A stretch of 64,000 nt of DNA, taken from Microbacterium hydrocarbonoxydans (lineage in GTDB: Bacteria; Actinomycetota; Actinomycetes; Actinomycetales; Microbacteriaceae). The notes beneath the pieces were generated by a model. The model did no database searches. It was not told the DNA's origin and saw only the letters and a program-made list of their open reading frames with translations. The first letter of the stretch is position 1. The number at the start of each line of letters is the position of its first letter. The stretch is from NCBI RefSeq assembly GCF_904831005.1, contig NZ_LR882982.1, positions 3,038,001 to 3,102,000 on the forward strand, given 5' to 3'. Shown in pieces: positions 47,628-56,690 of the stretch. A program made the position numbers and the translations under genes.

Positions 47628-49432
47628 CGGTCGTCCTCGCTGTCGCCCGTCGCCGGGGTGACGTCGTCTCTTTCTACCCTGATCCACGCGTGATCGTGCG
47701 CGCTGACGTCGAGTTCGAGCCGGGTGAGTCGCTCGCCCCACACGTCGCTCAGCATCGGGTCGTCGAGCATCCGCTCGGTGATGGCTGCCCGGATGCCGGA
47801 GGGCCAGCGGATGATGACGGGTGCGGCACCGTCGAGCGGCACGACCCGCACGCTGTCGTCGCCCTGCGGGGTCACGCCACCCGCGAGGACGAGGGTGAGT
47901 CGAGTTCGCCGGCCCGGCGCCGAGATGACGCTCCACCGGTCCGACACTCGGACGACGCCCTCGGCGCGGTCGAGCGCTGCCGTCCGTCGCCACGCGAGGT
48001 CGTCGAGCTCGTAGGCGGCACCCAGGTCGAGCGACAGCGATGACACCGCATCCGTGATCGACACCCTGATGTCGGCCGCCGCCCGCTCCCGGCCCGGGGA
48101 CTGCTCGACGCCGGCGATCGTGGGGGTGTTGTGCCACGAGCTCCGCATGGTCCAGATCGCATAGCGGTCGGGTCCGAACGTCGCCTTCGTGTAGGTCGGA
48201 CGCCCGGGATCGACGACCACGGGCACGCCATCGGAGGTGACGATGAACGAGCCGACGTCGTTGTGGTTGTGATGCTCGGCGTTGTGGCCGCCCTTGACGA
48301 CCAGGCCGAGACCGGTGGCCGACCCCGCGCGCTGGCGGGCGAGAAGCACCTGCGTCGACGGCAGCCATACATCGCGCGGCAGCGGAGGGGAGGCTGGCTC
48401 GGCGGCGAGCCAGTCGACATCCGTCAGCTCGCGCACGAGTCGCCCGAGTCCCGCCTCCTCCGACGGTGTCGCCCCGCGGTGGGAGGCGGCGTGCGCCGCG
48501 GCATCCGCATCGCCCATGCGGCGAGCGGCGCGGTGCAGGACATGCCAGGGGAGGTGGGTGTGCGGACGCGCCTGCCCGTCGGCGAGATTCGCGTACCACT
48601 CGCCGCCGAGGTGGCATCGGTGCGGAAAGGCGACCGTCTCGCGCAGGGCCGCGAGGTCGGGGAAGGGACGCCCGGCGGAGCGCTCGAGGATGTCGAGGGC
48701 TTCGAGCGCCCGGCACGCTCCGTTCCACCAGTACGAGTAGCCCTCGTCGATCGCGCCGTCGTCGGGCAGCGCCGTGAGGTAGCGGTCGAGGCCTTCGACG
48801 ACGAGATCGATCACGGGATCGGGGTCATCGTGCAGCTGCACGGCTGCCGTGAGCACGGCCGAATGGATCCACGGATTCCAGTTGTGCACATCGCCGTCGA
48901 GGCCGAGCCAGTGCCAGTCGCGCCGCTCGACGAAGGGGCGGAACACGCGCGCATGGGCTTCGTGCCGGATGCGGGCGCGGATGCCGGGCGCGCGCGCGTC
49001 GAGCTGCGTGCCGAGCAGGTGGTCGATCCATGCGAGCTGACTGACGACCTCGCCCGCCCCGAGGTCGAGATAGGGGTCGGTCACGGTCGCGAGGACGCTG
49101 CCGTGCCTGGCGAGAGTGTCGTCGTGCGCCGGCCAGCACCAGGAACTCTGCTCGCACAGCAGCTGCACGCCGTCGACGACCTCGTCGATGCGGCGGTCGT
49201 CGAGGGTGACGGCTGCGGCGATCGCCGCTCGCGTGAGGCGGTGCTGGCGGGCGAAAGCCGCATCCTCCCAGCCCACTCGATCTCCGTCGCGATGCACGCG
49301 CGCGGCCTGGCTCGCCAGTGGCTGCGGCCAGGGTGTGCCGAGATCGGCCTCTGCGCGGGAGAGGAGTTCGGCGGCGCCGACATGCGACCAGACGGCGCGG
49401 TCGTCGGCGGTGGGCGCGGGGAGCGGGTTCAC
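47624..49432 (-). CDS. Heparinase II/III-family protein
   Basis: 602 residues. N-terminal two thirds form an (alpha/alpha) toroid (WSWCWPAHDDTLAR-type helices; NWNPWIHSAVLTAAVQLHDD, IDEGYSYWWNGACRALEALD) and the C-terminal third the beta-sandwich typical of heparinase II/III, with GGHNAEHHNHNDVGSFIV and SSWHNTPTIAG, where the conserved His/Asn residues sit in known lyases. Probably cleaves uronic-acid-containing oligosaccharides by beta-elimination. No signal peptide is seen, so it acts inside the cell on imported fragments. GTG start has TAGGCT 6 nt upstream. First gene of an operon with the chimeric regulator. Confidence 0.87.
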   Translation of the reverse strand: MNPLPAPTADDRAVWSHVGAAELLSRAEADLGTPWPQPLASQAARVHRDGDRVGWEDAAFARQHRLTRAAIAAAVTLDDRRIDEVVDGVQLLCEQSSWCWPAHDDTLARHGSVLATVTDPYLDLGAGEVVSQLAWIDHLLGTQLDARAPGIRARIRHEAHARVFRPFVERRDWHWLGLDGDVHNWNPWIHSAVLTAAVQLHDDPDPVIDLVVEGLDRYLTALPDDGAIDEGYSYWWNGACRALEALDILERSAGRPFPDLAALRETVAFPHRCHLGGEWYANLADGQARPHTHLPWHVLHRAARRMGDADAAAHAASHRGATPSEEAGLGRLVRELTDVDWLAAEPASPPLPRDVWLPSTQVLLARQRAGSATGLGLVVKGGHNAEHHNHNDVGSFIVTSDGVPVVVDPGRPTYTKATFGPDRYAIWTMRSSWHNTPTIAGVEQSPGRERAAADIRVSITDAVSSLSLDLGAAYELDDLAWRRTAALDRAEGVVRVSDRWSVISAPGRRTRLTLVLAGGVTPQGDDSVRVVPLDGAAPVIIRWPSGIRAAITERMLDDPMLSDVWGERLTRLELDVSAHDHAWIRVERDDVTPATGDSEDDR

Positions 49433-49438
49433 GCGTCC

Positions 49439-49444
49439 AGCCTA
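49439..49444 (-). promoter_or_regulatory. -10 box of a leaderless promoter (heparinase-like gene)
   Basis: TAGGCT on the minus strand, exactly 6 nt before the GTG at 49432. Confidence 0.55.
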
Positions 49445-49446
49445 GC

Positions 49447-49496
49447 TGATCGAAAATGATCGATCTAGGATTATTTAAGTCTTGTCTTGATCGAAA
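49447..49496. promoter_or_regulatory. Candidate operators of the DeoR-LacI chimera: TGATCGAAA direct repeat
   Basis: TGATCGAAA occurs at 49447-49455 and 49488-49496, 41 bp apart (about four helical turns), with a related ATGATCGAT between. The CGAAA/TTTCG core is common in DeoR-family sites. The repeats lie between the divergent heparinase-like and DUF2264 genes, next to both promoters (minus-strand TAGGCT 49439-49444; plus-strand TTGTCT at 49482 and TGATAAT at 49502). Confidence 0.6.
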
Positions 49497-49575
49497 CCCG
49501 GTGATAATCTCCCAACGATCGCGAAGGAACGAATCCCCGCGGCCGACCTCGAAGCAGCCTTCAAAGGAGAACCCT

Positions 49576-51525
49576 GTGACGAACGAGCGCACCGGAACGG
49601 CACCGGCGACGACCCTCGGTGACGCTCCGACGTCGGTGACCGCCGAGTGGACCCGTGACGACCTGGTCGCCTATGCCGACCGGCTGCTCGATGCGGTGCG
49701 TCCCTGGGCCTCCGAGAACGGCGCCCGCATCACCCTTCCCGGCGCATCGGGCGGGTACGGCATCGACGTCGACGGTCTCGAGGGCTTCGTGCGCACGTTG
49801 CTGCTCGCAGGCTTCCGCATCGCCGGCGCACGCGGCGTGGGCGTCGACGACCTGATCGACTTCTACTCGCGAGGCATCGCAGCAGGCGTCGACCCGTCGG
49901 CCACCGACCGATGGGTGCGACTCGAGGAGCACGCGCAGGCGAAGGTCGAAGCAGCGTCGATCGCGCTGATCCTCGACATGACCCGCCCTTGGATCTGGGA
50001 TCGCCTCGACGCCCTCACGCAGCAGCGTCTGATCGACTACCTCGCCCCCGTCGTGGGCGACGACACGTACCCACGGAACAACTGGCTGTGGTTCCGCATC
50101 GTCGTGCAGACCTTCCTGCGCTCCGTCGGAGGTCCCTGGTCGCAGACGGACATCGAGCAGGACCTGGCGCAGCACGATTCCTTCCTCCGAGAGGGCGGAT
50201 GGATCTCTGACGGAGACGACCGATCCTACGATCACTACGTCGGCTGGGCCCTGCACCTCTACCCGGTGCTGTGGTCGCGGATGCAGGGTGCCGCCGATCT
50301 CGCGGGCGGCCGAACAGCAGACGACCTCGCTCGACTCGACGCCTTCCTGCAGGATGCGATCGCGCTCGTCGGCGCTGACGGCTCGCCGCTGATCCAAGGG
50401 CGCAGTCTCGTGTATCGGTTCGCCGCAGCGGCCCCCTACTGGGCGGGCATCATCGCCGAGGTCCCGTCGGTGCCGGCCGCCGAGCTGCGCCGTGCGGCGT
50501 GCGCGATCGTCCGTCACTTCGACCGGAACGGCGCTCCGAACGACCAGGGACTGCTCGACCTCGGCTGGCACGACGAGTGGCGGCGACTCGCGCAGAACTA
50601 CTCGGGAACGGGTTCGCCGTACTGGGCCGCCAAAGGGCTGCTCGGCATCGCTCTTCCGGCCGACCACCCTGTGTGGTCCGCGGCATCCGTGCCTCTGCCC
50701 GTCGAGAGGGCCGATGTGCTCCGCGTCGCAGAGGCGCCGGCCTGGATCATCTCTGCCACGACCGACGACGGCATCGTGCGGGTGGTCAACCACGGCGCCG
50801 ATCATGCCCGTCCCGGCGACCTGGTCGGCGATTCCCCCCTCTACGCGCGCCTCGGGTACTCGACCGCGGCGAGTCCGCTCCTGAACGGCGACGCCTGGGC
50901 CGAGCCTCTGGAGCAGTCGGTGGTGCTGCTGCACGCCGACGGCCGCGCGACGCATCGGGCCGGGATGCGGGTGCTCGGGGTCCGTCGTGACGGCGTCGCC
51001 GCGATCGCGGGATCGGAGGCGACCGCTCACTGGATCGCTCCTGATGCCACGCAGACGCGGCACGGCTCCGGCATCACCGGGGCAGTCGAGCTGGCCGGCA
51101 CCATCACCACCTGGTCGATCGTGCGGGGAGCGTGGGAGGTGCGGCTCGTGCGCGTGGATGCGCTCGAGGCGCAGGCAGCCCCCACAGCGCTGCGCATCGG
51201 CGGCTGGGCGCTCGCCGCAGGCGACGTCGAGTCCGCGGTCACCGCCGACGTCGCATCCGCATCCGCACGCGGTCGCCACGGCAGCATCGTCGCTCTCACC
51301 CCGGGCGGCACGCCCTCGATCGAGACCAGGCACGACGCGAGCCCGCTCGGTCATCTCGCCGCGGTGCCCGTCGTCACCTACCCGGTCACGACCGGCGAGT
51401 GGATCGCGACCGCGGTGCACCTGTCGGACCGCGCCCCGGCATCCGTCCCCTCAGTGCGCATCGACGTCGACGACGTCGTGATCACCTGGCCCGATTCCAC
51501 CACCACCGAACACCGACTCGTCTGA
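49576..51525 (+). CDS. DUF2264 protein, putative glycoside-active enzyme
   Basis: 649 residues from a GTG at 49576, chosen because AAAGGAG (49563-49569) lies 6 nt upstream; the frame is open further up. Seen: family blocks GASGGYGIDVDGLEGFVRTL, NNWLWFRIVVQTFLRSVGGP, DGDDRSYDHYVGWALHLYPV, QGRSLVYRFAAAAPYWAG and SPYWAAKGLLGIALP, all in an (alpha/alpha)-barrel N-terminal region, followed by a beta-rich C-terminal half. DUF2264 proteins occur in polysaccharide-use loci and probably act on glycosides; the exact activity here is unknown. Cytoplasmic, no signal peptide. First gene of the importer operon. Confidence 0.87.
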   Translation: MTNERTGTAPATTLGDAPTSVTAEWTRDDLVAYADRLLDAVRPWASENGARITLPGASGGYGIDVDGLEGFVRTLLLAGFRIAGARGVGVDDLIDFYSRGIAAGVDPSATDRWVRLEEHAQAKVEAASIALILDMTRPWIWDRLDALTQQRLIDYLAPVVGDDTYPRNNWLWFRIVVQTFLRSVGGPWSQTDIEQDLAQHDSFLREGGWISDGDDRSYDHYVGWALHLYPVLWSRMQGAADLAGGRTADDLARLDAFLQDAIALVGADGSPLIQGRSLVYRFAAAAPYWAGIIAEVPSVPAAELRRAACAIVRHFDRNGAPNDQGLLDLGWHDEWRRLAQNYSGTGSPYWAAKGLLGIALPADHPVWSAASVPLPVERADVLRVAEAPAWIISATTDDGIVRVVNHGADHARPGDLVGDSPLYARLGYSTAASPLLNGDAWAEPLEQSVVLLHADGRATHRAGMRVLGVRRDGVAAIAGSEATAHWIAPDATQTRHGSGITGAVELAGTITTWSIVRGAWEVRLVRVDALEAQAAPTALRIGGWALAAGDVESAVTADVASASARGRHGSIVALTPGGTPSIETRHDASPLGHLAAVPVVTYPVTTGEWIATAVHLSDRAPASVPSVRIDVDDVVITWPDSTTTEHRLV

Positions 51526-51580
51526 GCCGGACACCCCGACCCGTCCTGGGCACCCGTCATTGCAAAGGAGCAGTATCCCC

Positions 51581-52861
51581 ATGAACCGCAGAATCCTCGC
51601 AGCCGGCAGCATCGCCGCCGTCGCCGCCCTCGCCCTCGCAGGCTGCTCGGGCGGCGCCGACTCCGGTGAGAGCGCCGACCCCGACGCCCCCGTCACGCTC
51701 ACCCTCTCGGGCTGGAGCATCGACACCACTCCCGAGTTCCAGACCCTCGCCGACGCGTTCACGAAGGACCACCCGAACGTCGAGATCGAGCTCAAGGAGT
51801 ACGACGCGGCCGAGTACAACACGCTCGTCACGGCCGACCTCGCGGCCGGCTCCGGACCCGACATCATCACGCAGAAGGAGGTCAAGTACGTCACGACCTT
51901 CCAGGAGGGCGGCCAGCTGCTCGATGTCTCTGACGTGGCGCTGCCCGACGGCATCAGCGGCGCCGAATCCTACGAGGTCGACGGTGCCGCGTATGCCGTG
52001 CCGTACCGCCAGGACTCGTGGGTGCTGTTCTACAACAAGGCACTGTTCGACGCCGCAGGTGTGGCGCAGCCCGACGGTTCGTGGACGTGGGACGACTACG
52101 CCGAGGCCGCCGAGGCCCTCACCACGGATGCCTCCAAGGGCGCGTATCTGCACCGCTGGCAGTCGACCGTGCAGGGCTTCGCCAACGCCCAGACCGGCAC
52201 GAGCGTGCTCGACGGCGACTTCGGCGACATGAAGGACTACTACGACAGCACGCTCGCGCTGCAGGATGCCGGCAGCCAGGTCGACTTCAACACGTCCACC
52301 GCCAACCAGCTCACCTACCAGGGTGAGTTCGGCACGCAGAAGGCCGCCATGATGCTGATGGGCACGTGGTACACCGCGACCCTCATCGCGCAGCAGGCGT
52401 CTGGCGAGGCGAACGACTTCGAGTGGGGCATCGCCCCTGCACCGCAGCTCGACGCGAAGACCACCGGCACCGACAACACGCCGGTGACGTTCGGCGACCC
52501 GACGGGCTTCGGCATCAACGCGAACATCGACTCGGCGAAGGTCGACGCCGCCAAGCAGTTCCTCGAGTTCGCCGCCTCCGAAGAGGCCGCGCAGGATCTC
52601 GCGGCGATCGGCATCACCCCGGCGCTGACCAACGACGCCGTGGTCGAGTCGTACTTCGCCGTCGAGGGAGCACCGACCGATGACCTGTCGAAGTTCGCGT
52701 GGTCGACGCACGACGTGCTGCCCGAGAACCCCACCTCGAGCAAGACCGCGACGATCCAGGGGATCCTCGCCGATCTGCACACCGCCGTCATGTCGGGCTC
52801 GGTCTCGGTCGACGACGCCATCAAGACCGCCGAGGACCGCGTGAAGAACGAGGTCGGCTGA
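51581..52861 (+). CDS. ABC transporter sugar-binding lipoprotein
   Basis: 426-residue extracellular solute-binding protein of family 1. Seen: N-terminal lipoprotein signal RRILAAGSIAAVAALALAGC with the lipidated Cys at residue 22, then a Ser/Gly/Asp linker and the binding fold (VTLTLSGWSIDTTPEFQTLA, DIITQKEVKYVTTF, VPYRQDSWVLFYNKALFDAA, FGDPTGFGINANID). Captures an oligosaccharide outside the cell for the two permeases that follow. The ATG at 51581 follows AAAGGAG; an in-frame TTG at 51560 is rejected. No ATP-binding gene is near, so a shared MsmX-like ATPase is likely. Confidence 0.93.
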   Translation: MNRRILAAGSIAAVAALALAGCSGGADSGESADPDAPVTLTLSGWSIDTTPEFQTLADAFTKDHPNVEIELKEYDAAEYNTLVTADLAAGSGPDIITQKEVKYVTTFQEGGQLLDVSDVALPDGISGAESYEVDGAAYAVPYRQDSWVLFYNKALFDAAGVAQPDGSWTWDDYAEAAEALTTDASKGAYLHRWQSTVQGFANAQTGTSVLDGDFGDMKDYYDSTLALQDAGSQVDFNTSTANQLTYQGEFGTQKAAMMLMGTWYTATLIAQQASGEANDFEWGIAPAPQLDAKTTGTDNTPVTFGDPTGFGINANIDSAKVDAAKQFLEFAASEEAAQDLAAIGITPALTNDAVVESYFAVEGAPTDDLSKFAWSTHDVLPENPTSSKTATIQGILADLHTAVMSGSVSVDDAIKTAEDRVKNEVG

Positions 52862-52868
52862 TCTGCTC

Positions 52869-52893
52869 GGGGGTCGGCCGCCGGCCGACCCCC
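52869..52893 (+). other. Intra-operon stem-loop after the binding-protein gene
   Basis: GGGGGTCGGCC-GCC-GGCCGACCCCC, an 11-bp perfect stem with a 3-nt loop and no T-run, between the binding-protein and first permease genes. Such stems commonly hold back read-through or protect the 3' end so that the binding protein is made in excess. Confidence 0.75.
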
Positions 52894-52931
52894 GGACTTC
52901 GCCCTCGCGCAGCATCCAAGAGACGAGAGAC

Positions 52932-53873
52932 ATGACCATCACCGAGGCCCCGCGTCGTGACGACGCGGCCCCGCCGCAGACGAAGCCGCCCCGCCGACGC
53001 TCGGCCCTGCGCCGACGCAACGCCCTGATCGGCTGGAGCTTCATCCTGCCGAACTTCATCGGATTCGGGTTCCTGACCCTGCTCCCGGTGCTGATCCTCT
53101 TCTACATGGCGTTCACGAACTGGAACGTCTTCGGAAAGGCCGACTGGGTCGGCATCACGAACTTCCAGCGACTGCTCGGCGACGGCAGCTTCCACATCGC
53201 GTTCTGGAACACCATCTACTACTCGGTGATGCACATCCCGCTGACGATCGTCGTGTCGCTCGGGCTCGCACTGCTGCTCAACAACAAACTCCGTGGCGTC
53301 GCGTTCTTCCGCACCGCCGCATTCTTCCCCTACATCACCTCGATCGTCGCGATCGCCGTGGTGTGGAACCTGCTCTTCAGCCCCGACTACGGCCCCATCA
53401 ACGAGGTGCTGCGGGCGATCGGCATCTCGGAGCCGCCCGGCTGGCTCACCTCGTCGGAATGGGCTATGCCCGCCGTCGTGATCGTCAGCACCTGGCGTGA
53501 CATGGGCTACTACATGATCCTCTTCCTCGCCGGCCTGCAGACGGTGCCGCGCGAGCTGCATGAGGCGGCGCGCGTCGACGGTGCGAACGTGTGGCAGCGG
53601 TTCACGAACGTCACGCTGCCGTCGCTGCGTCCGACGATGTTCTTCGTCACGGTGATGCTGACGATCAACTCGTTCAAGATCTTCGATCTGATCCTCGTCA
53701 TGACCGACGGCGGGCCGGGGCAGTCGACTCTGGTGCTGTCGCAGTTCATCTACAAGAAGGGCTTCGAGGAGTCGCAGTTCGGCTATGCGTCGGCAGCCGC
53801 TGTCGCACTGTTCTTCCTCTGCATCCTCGTGACGATCGGCCAGTTCCTCTGGAACAGGAAGCGGAGCGCATGA
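52932..53873 (+). CDS. ABC sugar transporter permease 1 (MalF-like)
   Basis: 313-residue membrane component with about six transmembrane helices after a basic, Pro-rich cytoplasmic N-terminus. Seen: WSFILPNFIGFGFLTLLPVL in the first helix, the MalF-type region VGITNFQRLLGDG, and the ATPase-contact EAA loop HEAARVDGANVWQRFTNVTL. Forms the channel with the next permease and delivers the sugar captured by the upstream lipoprotein. Its stop overlaps the next start (ATGA). Confidence 0.94.
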   Translation: MTITEAPRRDDAAPPQTKPPRRRSALRRRNALIGWSFILPNFIGFGFLTLLPVLILFYMAFTNWNVFGKADWVGITNFQRLLGDGSFHIAFWNTIYYSVMHIPLTIVVSLGLALLLNNKLRGVAFFRTAAFFPYITSIVAIAVVWNLLFSPDYGPINEVLRAIGISEPPGWLTSSEWAMPAVVIVSTWRDMGYYMILFLAGLQTVPRELHEAARVDGANVWQRFTNVTLPSLRPTMFFVTVMLTINSFKIFDLILVMTDGGPGQSTLVLSQFIYKKGFEESQFGYASAAAVALFFLCILVTIGQFLWNRKRSA

Positions 53874-54775
53874 TGACCGAGACACAGGTACTCGTCACCG
53901 GAGGGCCGCTGCGCAAGCTCAACGCCCCCGTCCCCGCCGGCCGTGCGCGCTCCACGCTCACGATCGGCCGCACCTTCGGATACATCGCGCTGGTCATCGC
54001 GGCGATCGGTCTGCTCGCGCCGTTCTTCTGGATGGTGATGAGCTCGCTCAAGAACGCCAACGAGGTGTTCTCGGTGCCTGTGGTCTGGGTGCCGGAGACC
54101 TTCGTATGGCAGAACTACATCGACATCTGGACGAAGTCGAACATGCTCGTCTGGATCCGCAACACCCTGTTCCTGGCCGTCAGCGTGACGTTCCTGCAGG
54201 TGCTCACCGGATCCTTCGCCGCCTACGGCTTCGCTCGCATGAAGTTCGCCGGCCGCGACATCCTGTTCCTCGCCTACATCGGCACGATCGCTGTGCCGTG
54301 GCAGTCGTACATGATCCCGCAGTTCATCCTGCTCTCGAATCTCAAGGTGTCGAACACGCTGTGGTCGATCATCCTGCTGCAGGCGTTCGGCGCCTTCGGC
54401 GTGTTCCTGATGAAGCAGTACTACGAGACGATTCCCGAGGAGCTCAGCGAGGCGGCGCGGCTCGACGGCCTAAGCGAATACGCCATCTGGCGGCGCATCA
54501 TGCTCCCGCTGTCGATCCCGGCGATCGCCAGCCTCACGCTGCTCACGTTCGTGAACACCTGGAACGACTACCTGGGACCGCTCATCTATCTGCGCAACCC
54601 CGACCTGTGGACCATCCAGCTCGGGCTCAAGAGCTTCGTGTCGAACCTCTTCGACACCAACTACGCGCTGCTGTTCGCCGGACTCACGATCTCGGTCGTG
54701 CCCATCGCGATCATCTTCCTGCTCGGGCAGAAGTACTTCGTCGAGGGCATCGCCACGAGCGGGCTGAAGGGCTGA
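53870..54775 (+). CDS. ABC sugar transporter permease 2 (MalG-like)
   Basis: 301-residue MalG-type permease with about six transmembrane helices. Seen: ALVIAAIGLLAPFFWMVMSS, FAAYGFARMKFAGRDILFLA, and the EAA loop SEAARLDGLSEYAIWRRIML. The ATG at 53870 overlaps the preceding stop by 4 bp; an upstream extension to 53591 is a shadow. Partner of permease 1 in the importer. Confidence 0.94.
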   Translation: MMTETQVLVTGGPLRKLNAPVPAGRARSTLTIGRTFGYIALVIAAIGLLAPFFWMVMSSLKNANEVFSVPVVWVPETFVWQNYIDIWTKSNMLVWIRNTLFLAVSVTFLQVLTGSFAAYGFARMKFAGRDILFLAYIGTIAVPWQSYMIPQFILLSNLKVSNTLWSIILLQAFGAFGVFLMKQYYETIPEELSEAARLDGLSEYAIWRRIMLPLSIPAIASLTLLTFVNTWNDYLGPLIYLRNPDLWTIQLGLKSFVSNLFDTNYALLFAGLTISVVPIAIIFLLGQKYFVEGIATSGLKG

Positions 54776-54778
54776 CCG

Positions 54779-55483
54779 ATGAAGCGCATCTCTCACGACG
54801 CGTGGGCCACGATCCTCGGCGTCGTCTACCTCGGACTCATGGTGAACTTCCTCGTGCTCCTCACCGCGTCGCCTCTCGTGGTGCTGCTGATGACCACCGA
54901 TCCTGCTCTCTCCTGGCCGCTGCTGGCGCTCGCCGCACCGCTGGCCGCTCCGGCCCTGATGGGTGCGTTCACCGCATTCCGCGAGTTCGGCCGCGGTGAG
55001 CCGCAGGTGGTGCGATCGTTCCTGCGGGGATGGAGGGCCACGGCGCTCAAGGGCATGCTGATCAGCGCCGTCGCCTCGGCATCCGTCGTGGTGCTGCTGG
55101 TCGATGTGCGTGCGGTCAGTGCGTCGCCGGCGTCGGTGATGATCGTGCCGGCACTGGCGCTGCTCGCCGTGATCGCCGTGTCGACGACGCTCGTGGCGCT
55201 CGTCGCCCTGGCGGAGGAGCCGGCCGCGAGGATGCGCGACATCGTCAAGGCCGCGCTCTACCTGTGCGTGCGACGGTGGTACTTCACCGCGCTGTCGCTC
55301 GTGGTGCTGGGCGTGCAGTTCGGCCTGTTCACCACGATGCCGGCGATCGCGATCGGGCTCACGTGCGCGCCGGCCCTGTACGTGGCGTGGGCGAACAGCC
55401 GGTACACGCTTCGGCCCGTGCTCGACATCGAGCCCGTGCGCGACGCCGATGCGGTGCGCGAACCCGTGGGGGTGCACGCGTGA
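54779..55483 (+). CDS. DUF624 / YesL-family membrane protein
   Basis: 234-residue membrane protein with about five hydrophobic segments (LGVVYLGLMVNFLVLLTASP, LLALAAPLAAPALMGAFTAF, GMLISAVASASVVVLLVD, MIVPALALLAVIAVSTTLVA, YFTALSLVVLGVQFGLFTTM). DUF624/YesL proteins are encoded with oligosaccharide ABC importers, notably rhamnogalacturonan loci of Bacillus; their role is unknown, perhaps accessory to transport. It starts 3 nt after the permease stop and overlaps the next gene (GTGA), so it is in the importer operon. Confidence 0.87.
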   Translation: MKRISHDAWATILGVVYLGLMVNFLVLLTASPLVVLLMTTDPALSWPLLALAAPLAAPALMGAFTAFREFGRGEPQVVRSFLRGWRATALKGMLISAVASASVVVLLVDVRAVSASPASVMIVPALALLAVIAVSTTLVALVALAEEPAARMRDIVKAALYLCVRRWYFTALSLVVLGVQFGLFTTMPAIAIGLTCAPALYVAWANSRYTLRPVLDIEPVRDADAVREPVGVHA

Positions 55484-56454
55484 CGGTTCGCACGGCGATG
55501 AGCCCCGAGGTCTTCGACCTGCTCTTCGACGATTCGCGTATGGCGCGCCTGCGTGCTCTGTGTCCCTCGTCGCCGCGGGGGATCGACGAGGGTGACATCT
55601 CCGACACCGAGATCCTGCTCACCTCGTGGGGAGCTCCCCGCCTCGACGCCCCGCTGCTCGACCGGATGCCGCGGCTGCGCGCCGTCGTGCACGCGGCCGG
55701 CAGCGTGCAGCAGCTCGTGTCCGACGAGCTGTGGGAACGCGGGATCACGGTGACCTCGGCCGCCGACGCCAACGCGGTGCCGGTCGCCGAGTACACGTTC
55801 GCGACGATCATCCTCGCCTTCAAGCGCGCCTTCGTGCACATGCGCTCGCCGTCGACCGTGCTGGAGTGGCGCGACCTCGTCGGCTCGGCGCGATACGGCA
55901 GCGTGGGACGCACCGTCGGGATCGTCGGCTTCTCGCGCATCGGACGCAGAGTCGTGCGGATGCTGGGCCAGCTCGACGGCATCCGGATCCTCGTCGCCGA
56001 TCCTTTCGTGTCGCGAGAGACCGTGGCAGAGGCGGGGGCCGAGCTGGTGCCGCTCGACGACATGCTCGGCCGGGTCGACGTGCTGTCGCTGCACGCGCCC
56101 GCCCTGCCCGAGACCAGGCACATGATCGGGGCGGCAGAGCTCGCGGCGCTGCGCGACGGTGCGACCGTGATCAACACCGCACGTGGCTGGATCCTCGATC
56201 ACGACGCCCTGCTCGCCGAGTGCGCGTCGGGGCGTCTGGACGCCGTGCTCGACGTCACAGAGCCCGATCCGCTGCCCGTCGACGCGCCTCTGCGCCGGCT
56301 GCCGAACGTCGCCCTGACCCCGCACATCGCAGGGTCGATGGGCACTGAGGCGCGGCGGCTCGCGGACTCGGCCCTGGACGATGTCGAGGCGCTGCTGCAC
56401 GGCGGGGTGCCCTCACAGGTGATCACGCGGCTCGACATGGAGTTGAGTGCCTGA
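55480..56454 (+). CDS. D-isomer-specific 2-hydroxyacid dehydrogenase
   Basis: 324-residue NAD(P)-dependent dehydrogenase. Seen: nucleotide motif TVGIVGFSRIGRRVVRML, and the catalytic triad Arg in VINTARGWILD, Glu in LDVTEPDPLP and His in LTPHIAGSMG. Interconverts a 2-oxoacid and a D-2-hydroxyacid; hydroxypyruvate/glycerate is an attractive pair because the region ends with a glycerate kinase gene, but this is inference. GTG at 55480 overlaps the YesL stop; ATG 55498 is possible. Last gene of the importer operon, followed by an inverted-repeat array. Confidence 0.9.
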   Translation: MTVRTAMSPEVFDLLFDDSRMARLRALCPSSPRGIDEGDISDTEILLTSWGAPRLDAPLLDRMPRLRAVVHAAGSVQQLVSDELWERGITVTSAADANAVPVAEYTFATIILAFKRAFVHMRSPSTVLEWRDLVGSARYGSVGRTVGIVGFSRIGRRVVRMLGQLDGIRILVADPFVSRETVAEAGAELVPLDDMLGRVDVLSLHAPALPETRHMIGAAELAALRDGATVINTARGWILDHDALLAECASGRLDAVLDVTEPDPLPVDAPLRRLPNVALTPHIAGSMGTEARRLADSALDDVEALLHGGVPSQVITRLDMELSA

Positions 56455-56510
56455 GTGCGACATATGCCGGCGGGGGTGTGGTGTGCCGAGGTGGCGGTGG
56501 CCCGGCCGGG

Positions 56511-56631
56511 GTGGTGCGGGGTCAGTTCTGCATCCGCCGCGTGGTGCGGGGTCAGTTCTGCATCTACCGCTCGGTGCGGGGTCGATATCGCATCCCGATC
56601 GCCTGATTCGGATGCAGAAGTGACCCCGCAC
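56511..56631. repeat. Three 30-bp direct repeats plus an inverted copy
   Basis: Units at 56511-56540, 56541-56570 and 56571-56600 (core GTGCGGGGTCAGTTCTGCAT; the third is diverged), followed by an inverted copy at 56609-56631 (GGATGCAGAAGTGACCCCGC). No unique spacers, so not CRISPR. Same layout as 63298-63440. With the promoter and operators at 56669-56736 it accounts for the 349-bp gap before the oxidoreductase gene. Confidence 0.9.
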
Positions 56632-56668
56632 GGGCGGCATCGAGCGGCCCCCAGTCCCGGATGCACGG

Positions 56669-56682
56669 GGAGAGCGTTTTCC
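56669..56682. promoter_or_regulatory. Second LacI-type operator candidate
   Basis: GGAGAGCGTTTTCC, 10 of 14 positions palindromic with a central CG, upstream of the -35 box and 54 bp (about five turns) before the stronger site at 56723-56736. Confidence 0.5.
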
Positions 56683-56690
56683 CCCCGCGC

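Noticed and set aside
46539..48728. 729-residue regulator extending upstream
   Set aside because: The extension overlaps the heparinase-like gene in another frame; ATG 47627 with the 4-bp overlap and the DeoR domain start fits.
49456..49575. 40 extra N-terminal residues for the DUF2264 protein
   Set aside because: They would cover the promoter/operator region; AAAGGAG is correctly spaced for GTG 49576.
56511..56631. Possible CRISPR array (regular 30-bp period)
   Set aside because: Units are contiguous with no unique spacers, only three copies, an inverted copy follows, and no cas gene is nearby. The same holds for 3493-3650 and 63298-63440.
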